A stretch of DNA of 7,410 nt, from the NCBI GenBank assembly GCA_035716845.1, contig DASTJE010000240.1:1-7410 (forward strand), given 5' to 3'. The translations under genes were made by a program, and so were the position numbers. Under the pieces are notes generated by a model. That model ran no database searches. It was not told the DNA's origin and was given only the letters and a program-made list of their open reading frames with translations. The DNA comes from CADEEN01 sp035716845 (GTDB lineage Bacteria > Pseudomonadota > Gammaproteobacteria > Burkholderiales > Burkholderiaceae_C). Below are positions 1-4,770 of this stretch, piece by piece (position 1 is the first letter of the stretch; each line of letters starts with the position of its first letter).

Positions 1-12
1 CCGGAGCACGCC

Positions 13-1320
13 ATGTCCACCACCGACCGCAATTTCCGCCCCCGCGAGGCCTGGTCGGTCCTCGCCGTCAGCACGCTGTCCTTCACGGTGTGCTTCATGG
101 TCTGGATGATGTTCGGCGTCATCGGCATCCCGATCAAGAAGGATCTCGGCCTCAACGCCACCGAGTTCGGCCTGCTCACTGCCACGCCGGTGCTCACCGG
201 CTCGCTGATCCGCGTGCCGCTGGGCATCTGGACCGACAAGTTCGGCGGGCGCATCGTGTTCGCGCTGCTGATGGCCGTCACCGTGCCGGCGATCTGGCTG
301 ATGGCGTACGCCACCGCCTACTGGCACTTCCTGGTGATCGGCCTGTTCGTCGGCCTGGCCGGCGGCTCGTTCTCGGTGGGCACGCCCTACGTGGCGCGCT
401 GGTTCCCGAGGAACCGCCAGGGCATGGCGATGGGCGTGTACGGCGCCGGCAACTCGGGCGCGGCGGTCAACAAGTTCGTCGCCCCGGCGCTGGTGGTGGC
501 CTTCGGCTGGACCATGGTGCCGCAGGTGTACGCCGCCATCATGGCCGGCACCGTGGTGCTGTTCTGGCTCTTCAGCCACCACGACGGGGCGCACGTGGTG
601 CCCTCGAACGTGAAGTTCATGGACCAGCTCAAGGCGCTGAAGGACCCGAAGGTGCTGAAGTACTGCCAGTACTACAGCATCGTCTTCGGCGGCTACGTCG
701 CGCTGTCGCTGTGGATGGTGCAGTACTACGTCGGCGAGTTCGGCCTGGACATCCGGCATGCGGCCCTGCTGGCGGCCTGCTTCTCGCTGCCCGGCGGCGT
801 GCTGCGCGCCATCGGCGGCTGGCTGTCCGACAAGTTCGGCGCCCACAGCGTGACCTGGTGGGTCATGTGGGTGAGCTGGATCTGCCTGTTCCTGCTGTCC
901 TACCCGCAGACCCAGATGACCATCACGACGGTCAACGGCCCGCAGACCTTCCACGTCGGCCTCAACGTCTACGCCTTCACCGCGCTGATGTTCGTGCTCG
1001 GCATCGCCTGGGCCTTCGGCAAGGCCAGCGTCTTCAAGTACATCAGCGACGACTACCACGCCAACATCGGCACCATCAGCGGCATCGTCGGCCTGGCCGG
1101 CGGGCTGGGCGGCTTCATCCTGCCGATCATGTTCGGCGCGCTGATGGACATCACGGGCATCCGCTCCTCGGCCTTCATGCTGATGTACGGCGTGGTCTGG
1201 GTGTCCCTGATCTGGATGTACTGGACCGAGGTGCGCAAGACCGAGCTGATGGGCGACAACGCGCCGCCTTCGCCGCTGGCCGCGCACGGTGCCACGGTTT
1301 CGCGGTCGCCCGCTCATTGA
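13..1320 (+). CDS. narK1: NarK1-type nitrate transporter (MFS, nitrate/nitrite porter family)
   Basis: A 435-residue polytopic inner-membrane protein of the major facilitator superfamily, about 12 hydrophobic segments. It probably imports nitrate for cytoplasmic reduction by NarG; NarK1-type members are generally assigned proton-coupled nitrate uptake (family knowledge). Visible support: the TM2 arginine R67 in GSLIRVPLG followed by the MFS loop motif DKFGG (75-79); a first nitrate signature in TM5, GVYGAGNSGAAV (141-152); the pseudosymmetric TM8 arginine R266 in GGVLRAIGGWLSDKFG; and a glycine-rich second signature, GLAGGLGGFILP (360-371). The two arginines correspond by position to the substrate-binding R89 and R305 of E. 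coli NarK. It lacks the PEDPAFW N-terminus shared by the two transporters downstream, which separates it from the NarK2 type. The start is chosen at the ATG at 13, with GGAG at 3-6 spaced 6 bases before it. The last 24 or so residues are a hydrophilic tail. Family is near certain; transport mode is inferred. Confidence 0.93.
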   Translation: MSTTDRNFRPREAWSVLAVSTLSFTVCFMVWMMFGVIGIPIKKDLGLNATEFGLLTATPVLTGSLIRVPLGIWTDKFGGRIVFALLMAVTVPAIWLMAYATAYWHFLVIGLFVGLAGGSFSVGTPYVARWFPRNRQGMAMGVYGAGNSGAAVNKFVAPALVVAFGWTMVPQVYAAIMAGTVVLFWLFSHHDGAHVVPSNVKFMDQLKALKDPKVLKYCQYYSIVFGGYVALSLWMVQYYVGEFGLDIRHAALLAACFSLPGGVLRAIGGWLSDKFGAHSVTWWVMWVSWICLFLLSYPQTQMTITTVNGPQTFHVGLNVYAFTALMFVLGIAWAFGKASVFKYISDDYHANIGTISGIVGLAGGLGGFILPIMFGALMDITGIRSSAFMLMYGVVWVSLIWMYWTEVRKTELMGDNAPPSPLAAHGATVSRSPAH

Positions 1321-1408
1321 TCACCCCTCCTCGCATTCCGGGGCGACCGCCTTTCTTCACCCGCGAGCGGACTTCCGAGCCCTCGACCCCCACCCGATAG
1401 GAGCCACC
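1321..1408 (+). other. 88-base gap between first and second transporter genes
   Basis: This is the longest non-coding stretch in the window. It is C-rich and ends in a good ribosome binding site. I see no strong hairpin followed by a T-run and no complete FNR (TTGAT-N4-ATCAA) or NarL site. A lone TTGAT spans the stop codon of the first gene (1316-1320 region) without a matching second half. Read-through from the first gene is the simplest view, although the gap is long enough to hold an unrecognised weak promoter. Confidence 0.5.
1399..1403 (+). promoter_or_regulatory. Ribosome binding site AGGAG deciding the start of the second transporter
   Basis: AGGAG lies 5 bases before the ATG at 1409. 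It settles the start: the reading frame is open further upstream to an ATG at 1289, but that extension would overlap the end of the first gene and would put 40 unrelated residues before the conserved NarK N-terminus (NWKPEDPAFW). Confidence 0.85.
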
Positions 1409-3124
1409 ATGGCGCGAATTCAGAACTGGAAGCCGGAGGATCCCGCCTTCTGGAAGGACACCGGCAGCGCGCTGGCCTGGCGCACCTGCGGCGTCACCAC
1501 CTTCTCGCTGATCTTCTCGTTCGCCACCTGGTTCATCATGAGCGCGGTGGTGGTGCGCATGCCGGCCATCGGCTTCAAGTTCACCACCACGGAGCTGTTC
1601 TGGCTGGCGGCGATCCCGGGCCTGGCCTCCGGGATCCTGCGCCTGATCCACTCCAACTTCATCCCCGTGCTCGGCACGCGGCCGGTGGTCAGCATCTCGA
1701 CCATCATCAAGGTGATCCCGATGATCTGGCTCGGCTACGCCGTGCAGGACCTGAGCACGCCGTGGGCGACCTTCATGATCATCGGCTTCCTGTGCGGCCT
1801 GGGCGGCGGCGACTTCTCGTCGTTCATGCCCTCGACCAGCATCTTCTTCCCGAAGCGGCTGCAGGGCACGGCGATGGGCATCCAGGCCGGCATCGGCAAC
1901 TTCGGGGTCTCGGTGGCGCAATTCGTGGCGCCCTGGATCATCGGCTTCGCGGCGCTGGGCACGGTGGCCGGCGGCCCGCAGGTCTTCACCAAGGCCGACC
2001 CGATCAAGGGCGCGCTGACGGTGACCAAGGAGGCGGGCCTGGTCAAGGACGTCGTGGTCGCCAGGCCCGAGCTGGCCGACGCGATCCAGGTCGTCAAGGA
2101 GGACGGCGTCCTGAAGGACGTGGTGCTGCGCGAGACCGACAAGGTCAAGGCGATCAGGGCCGAGGTGAAGAAGGACGCCGCCGGCGTCATCACCGAGGTC
2201 GTGCCGACGCAGGGCGTCGCGCTCGAGGTCAAGCGCAACGCGGCCGGCGCCATCACCGACGTGGCCGTGCGCAACGTGGTCAAGAAGGGCATGTGGCTGC
2301 AGAACGCGGCCTTCGTGTGGGTGCCCTTCCTCGTGCTCGCCTTCGTGCTGTCGGTGGTGTTCCTGCGCAGCCTGCAGCTGCCCTCGCGCGGTTTCATGGG
2401 GCAGTTCGAGATCCTCAGCACGCGCAACCGCGCCCGCACCCACACCTGGAACTGCACGATGACCTACATCTGCTCCTTCGGGTCGTTCTCCGGCTTCTCG
2501 GCAGCCTTCCCGATGCTGATCAAGACGCTGTACGGCGGCTTCGACGGCGCGCCCGACCCGCTGACCTATGCCTACCTCGGCCCGCTGATCGGCGGCCTGG
2601 TGCGCATGCTCACCGGCGGCTTGTTCGACAAGATCGGCGGCAGCAAGGGCATGCACTGGACGACCATCGGCCAGGTCGGCGGCGTGGCCTTCCTCGTCAT
2701 CGGCGGCTACCTCACCCCCACCAGCGTGGCGCAGTTCAACGGCTTCCTGTGGGGCATGCTGTGGATCTTCCTGATGTCGGGCATCAACAACGCCGCGACC
2801 TTCCGCCAGTACCCGATCGTGTTCGCGTACTCGCCGGCCAAGGGCGCTCAGATGCTGGGCTGGACCGGCGCCTGGGCGGCGTTCGGTCCCTTCGTCTGGA
2901 ACGCGCTGATCGCCACCTCGCTCGAGAAGACCGGCACCGTGACCGCGTTCTTCGTCGGCTGCGCGGTGTTCTACGTCTACTCGCTGGGCGTCAACTGGTG
3001 GTACTACACCCGCCGCGGCGCCGAGCGCTTCGACTACGGCAATGCCGGCGGCACCTGGTGGGACGGCCTGCCCGAGGCCGAGCGCGAGCGCATGAAGCGC
3101 ATCGACCTGCACCAGGCGGCCTGA
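1409..3124 (+). CDS. Divergent NarK2-type nitrate/nitrite transporter with a large loop insert
   Basis: A 571-residue MFS nitrate/nitrite porter, about 110 residues longer than E. coli NarK (463). It probably moves nitrate in and/or nitrite out across the inner membrane. The family is shown by PEDPAFW (9-15), the TM2 arginine R78 (SGILRLIHS), GLGGGDFSS (130-138), the first nitrate signature GIQAGIGNFGVS (157-168), YICSFGSFSGFSAAF (353-367) and the TM8 arginine R399. By alignment, R78, F136, N164, Y353, F357 and R399 match the E. coli substrate-site residues R89, F147, N175, Y263, F267 and R305. Two things are odd. Residues about 189-294 form a hydrophilic, repeat-bearing insert between TM5 and TM6, and the second signature (AIGAIGGFFIPK in E. 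coli) is replaced by GAWAAFGPFVWN near 487-498. A charged, aromatic C-terminal tail of about 40 residues follows the last helix. It sits in the operon between narK1 and a small membrane protein gene. Family is very likely; substrate and direction are uncertain. Confidence 0.9.
   Translation: MARIQNWKPEDPAFWKDTGSALAWRTCGVTTFSLIFSFATWFIMSAVVVRMPAIGFKFTTTELFWLAAIPGLASGILRLIHSNFIPVLGTRPVVSISTIIKVIPMIWLGYAVQDLSTPWATFMIIGFLCGLGGGDFSSFMPSTSIFFPKRLQGTAMGIQAGIGNFGVSVAQFVAPWIIGFAALGTVAGGPQVFTKADPIKGALTVTKEAGLVKDVVVARPELADAIQVVKEDGVLKDVVLRETDKVKAIRAEVKKDAAGVITEVVPTQGVALEVKRNAAGAITDVAVRNVVKKGMWLQNAAFVWVPFLVLAFVLSVVFLRSLQLPSRGFMGQFEILSTRNRARTHTWNCTMTYICSFGSFSGFSAAFPMLIKTLYGGFDGAPDPLTYAYLGPLIGGLVRMLTGGLFDKIGGSKGMHWTTIGQVGGVAFLVIGGYLTPTSVAQFNGFLWGMLWIFLMSGINNAATFRQYPIVFAYSPAKGAQMLGWTGAWAAFGPFVWNALIATSLEKTGTVTAFFVGCAVFYVYSLGVNWWYYTRRGAERFDYGNAGGTWWDGLPEAERERMKRIDLHQAA
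1973..2290 (+). other. Segment encoding the TM5-TM6 loop insert of the second transporter
   Basis: Encodes residues about 189-294. In the third transporter the equivalent interval between the end of TM5 (GALGG) and the next conserved block (LWLQNAGFVWVP) is about 9 residues; here it is about 106, then MWLQNAAFVWVP resumes. The segment is rich in V, K, D, E and A, has no cysteine and no hydrophobic stretch long enough for a membrane helix. With the N-terminus inside, as in E. coli NarK, this loop would face the periplasm. The reading frame and GC-rich codon use continue smoothly through it, so it looks like a genuine part of the protein. Confidence 0.8.
2021..2272 (+). repeat. Four degenerate protein repeats of about 21-24 residues inside the loop insert
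   Basis: Residues 205-288 can be aligned as four related units starting VTKEAGLVKDVVV (205), VKEDGVLKDVVL (229), VKKDAAGVITEVV (253) and VKRNAAGAITDVAV (274). The shared pattern is V-K-[KER]-[DEN]-x(0,2)-G-[LVA]-[LVI]-[KT]-[DE]-V-[VA]. Units 1 and 2 resemble each other most, as do units 3 and 4, which suggests successive duplications. The alternating hydrophobic and charged residues around a G suggest beta hairpins; this is an inference from pattern only. Confidence 0.65.
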
Positions 3125-3128
3125 GGGC

Positions 3129-3133
3129 GGGGA
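3129..3133 (+). promoter_or_regulatory. Probable ribosome binding site of the small membrane protein gene
   Basis: GGGGA ends 6 bases before the ATG at 3140, just after the TGA of the second transporter (3122-3124). It supports translation of this short frame as a real gene. Confidence 0.55.
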
Positions 3134-3139
3134 CGGGCC

Positions 3140-3352
3140 ATGGACATCGTCGTCAACGCCGGCGCCGTGGTCTACGGGCTCGCGCTCGTGGCGGCGATGT
3201 TCGTGCGCACCGCGGCCACCGAGGCGCTGCGCGTCGACGCGCTGTTCCTGCCGCAGGCCAGCGAGCGGACGCGGCCGCTGAACCTGGTCTTCGGCGTGCT
3301 GATCGCGGGCTACGGCGCGTGGTCTTTGTGGAGCGGCCACGCCGCGGCCTGA
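3140..3352 (+). CDS. Small two-helix membrane protein, function unknown
   Basis: A 70-residue protein I do not recognise. It shows two hydrophobic segments, about residues 3-22 (VVNAGAVVYGLALVAAMFV) and 48-65 (NLVFGVLIAGYGAWSLW), joined by a polar loop with several R, E and D (TEALRVDALF, SERTRPLN). There is no cleavable signal peptide, no cysteine and no metal-binding motif. It begins 15 bases after the stop of the second transporter and ends 30 bases before the third, in the same direction, behind a purine-rich binding site. A coding frame with membrane-protein composition wedged between two transporters suggests a real gene rather than chance. A role as an accessory or stabilising subunit for a neighbouring NarK protein or for the nitrate reductase complex is speculation. 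Existence is moderately sure; function is unknown. Confidence 0.7.
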   Translation: MDIVVNAGAVVYGLALVAAMFVRTAATEALRVDALFLPQASERTRPLNLVFGVLIAGYGAWSLWSGHAAA

Positions 3353-3382
3353 CGCGCCGCCGGCTGCCGATCGACACACCGC

Positions 3383-4756
3383 ATGGTCGCGACCCACCCC
3401 ATCGCCCACTGGAACCCGGAGGACCCGGCGTTCTGGACGCGCAGCGGCCAGCGCATCGCCACGCGCAACCTGTGGCTGTCGATTCCGGCGCTCATGCTGG
3501 CCTTCGCGGTGTGGATGGTGTGGAGCGTGGTGGTCGTCAACCTGCCGCGGGTGGGCTTCCACTACACCACCAACCAGCTGTTCTGGCTCGCGGCGCTGCC
3601 CGCGCTGTGCGGGGCCACGCTGCGCGTGTTCTACGCCTTCGCGGTGCCGGTGTTCGGCGGGCGGCGCTGGACGGCGCTGGCCACGGTCAGCCTGCTGCTG
3701 CCCGCGCTGGGCATCGGCATGGCGGTGCGCAATCCCGACACCCCCTACGAGACGATGGTGCTGCTGGCGCTGCTGTGCGGCCTGGGTGGCGGCAACTTCG
3801 CCAGCTCGATGGCGCACATCAGCTTCTTCTACCCCGAGCGACGCAAGGGCTATGCACTGGGCATGAACGCCGGCCTGGGCAACCTCGGCGTGTCGCTGGC
3901 CCAGCTGGTGGTGCCGCTGGTGGTGGGCGTCGGCTGCTTCGGCGCCCTGGGCGGTGCGCCGCAGCGCACGCCCGAGGGTGAGCTGTGGCTTCAGAACGCG
4001 GGCTTCGTCTGGGTGCCGCTGATCGCGGCCTGCGCGCTGGCGGCCTGGTTCGGCATGGACGACCTGGCCGAGGCCAAGGCGGGCTTCGCCGAGCAGGCCG
4101 TGATCTTCCGGCGCAAGCACAACTGGCTGATGTGCTGGCTCTACATCGGCACCTTCGGCAGCTTCATCGGCCACGCCGCCGGCGCGCCGCTCCTGCTGCA
4201 CAGCCAGTTCCCGAGGGTCGACCTGCTGCAGGTCGCCTGGCTCGGCCCGCTGCTGGGCGCGCTGGCCAGGCCCCTGGGCGGCTGGCTGGCCGACCGCCTG
4301 GGCGGCGCGCGCGTCACGCTGTGGTCCTTCGTCGCGATGGCCGCTGCGGTCGCCACGATGCTCTACGGCCTGCCGCGCGACGGCCGTCCCGGCCAGCTCG
4401 ATTCGCTGCTGGCCGCCACCGCGGCGCTTTTCGTGGCCGCCGGCCTCGGCAACGGCAGCCTGTTCCGCATGATCCCGATCGTCTTCCTGACCGAGCGGCG
4501 CCGCGCCGCCGGCCTCGCTGACGCCGCGCAGGAGGAGGCCACGCGCGAGGGCAACCTCGAGGCCGCCGCGGTGCTCGGCTTCGCCAGCGCGATCGGCGCC
4601 TACGGCGGCTTCTTCATCCCCAAGAGCTACGGCACCTCGATCGCGCTGACCGGCGGCCCCGAGGCCGCGCTGGTCGTCTTCCTCGTCTTCTACCTCTCCT
4701 GCATTGCGATCACCTGGTGGCACTACGCCCGCCGCTTCGCGCCCATGCCCTGCTGA
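3383..4756 (+). CDS. narK: NarK/NarU-like nitrate/nitrite antiporter (MFS)
   Basis: A 457-residue, roughly 12-helix inner-membrane transporter, nearly the length of E. coli NarK (463) and clearly similar along its whole length. NarK-type proteins exchange external nitrate for internal nitrite, feeding NarG and removing its product. Visible hallmarks: HWNPEDPAFW (9-18), TM2 R81 (GATLRVFYAF) then FGGRRWT (91-97), GGGNFASSMAHISFFYP (135-151), first nitrate signature GMNAGLGNLGVS (160-171), YIGTFGSFIG (254-263), TM8 R296 in GALARPLGGWLADRLGG, and second signature AIGAYGGFFIPKSYG (403-417). R81, F139, N167, Y254, F258 and R296 match E. coli R89, F147, N175, Y263, F267 and R305, so the binding site is intact. 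The ATG at 3383 gives the expected N-terminus but has no clear Shine-Dalgarno sequence. In denitrifiers a gene in this position is often called narK2. Family confidence is very high; the exchange mode is inferred from homology. Confidence 0.94.
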   Translation: MVATHPIAHWNPEDPAFWTRSGQRIATRNLWLSIPALMLAFAVWMVWSVVVVNLPRVGFHYTTNQLFWLAALPALCGATLRVFYAFAVPVFGGRRWTALATVSLLLPALGIGMAVRNPDTPYETMVLLALLCGLGGGNFASSMAHISFFYPERRKGYALGMNAGLGNLGVSLAQLVVPLVVGVGCFGALGGAPQRTPEGELWLQNAGFVWVPLIAACALAAWFGMDDLAEAKAGFAEQAVIFRRKHNWLMCWLYIGTFGSFIGHAAGAPLLLHSQFPRVDLLQVAWLGPLLGALARPLGGWLADRLGGARVTLWSFVAMAAAVATMLYGLPRDGRPGQLDSLLAATAALFVAAGLGNGSLFRMIPIVFLTERRRAAGLADAAQEEATREGNLEAAAVLGFASAIGAYGGFFIPKSYGTSIALTGGPEAALVVFLVFYLSCIAITWWHYARRFAPMPC

Positions 4757-4757
4757 C

Positions 4758-4763
4758 AAAGGA
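4758..4763 (+). promoter_or_regulatory. Ribosome binding site of narG
   Basis: AAAGGA begins 2 bases after the stop of the upstream transporter and ends 7 bases before the ATG at 4771. It is well placed and fixes the narG start; no promoter fits in the 14-base gap, so narG is cotranscribed with the transporter. Confidence 0.85.
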
Positions 4764-4770
4764 CTCCACG

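Noticed and set aside
1314..1329. Possible FNR site near the end of narK1 (TTGAT)
   Set aside because: Only one half-site is present; the second half (ATCAA at the right spacing) is missing and the TTGAT overlaps the stop codon, so it is probably chance.
1321..1398. Possible terminator or internal promoter in the 88-base gap
   Set aside because: I found no stable GC hairpin with a following T-run and no convincing -35/-10 pair. The evidence is too weak to list either.
1289..1408. N-terminal extension of the second transporter to an upstream in-frame ATG
   Set aside because: The extension overlaps the end of the first gene, lacks family similarity, and the AGGAG at 1399-1403 with ATG at 1409 gives the conserved NarK N-terminus.
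1762..3981. Plus-strand frame of 739 codons spanning the second transporter, the small gene and part of the third
   Set aside because: It crosses three real genes in another frame, is full of R, G, H and P and has no membrane or domain pattern. The competing frames match known families.
1424..4756. Recent duplication of the two PEDPAFW transporters as a DNA repeat
   Set aside because: The similarity is at protein level in conserved motifs. The nucleotide sequences, loop length and second signature differ widely, so this is old paralogy or separate acquisition.
1175..4759. Very long open frame on the minus strand (1194 codons)
   Set aside because: It lies antisense to three well-supported transporter genes. 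Its translation is dominated by R, A, G, H, Q and D with no recognisable fold, which is typical of a shadow frame in very GC-rich coding DNA where stop codons are rare.
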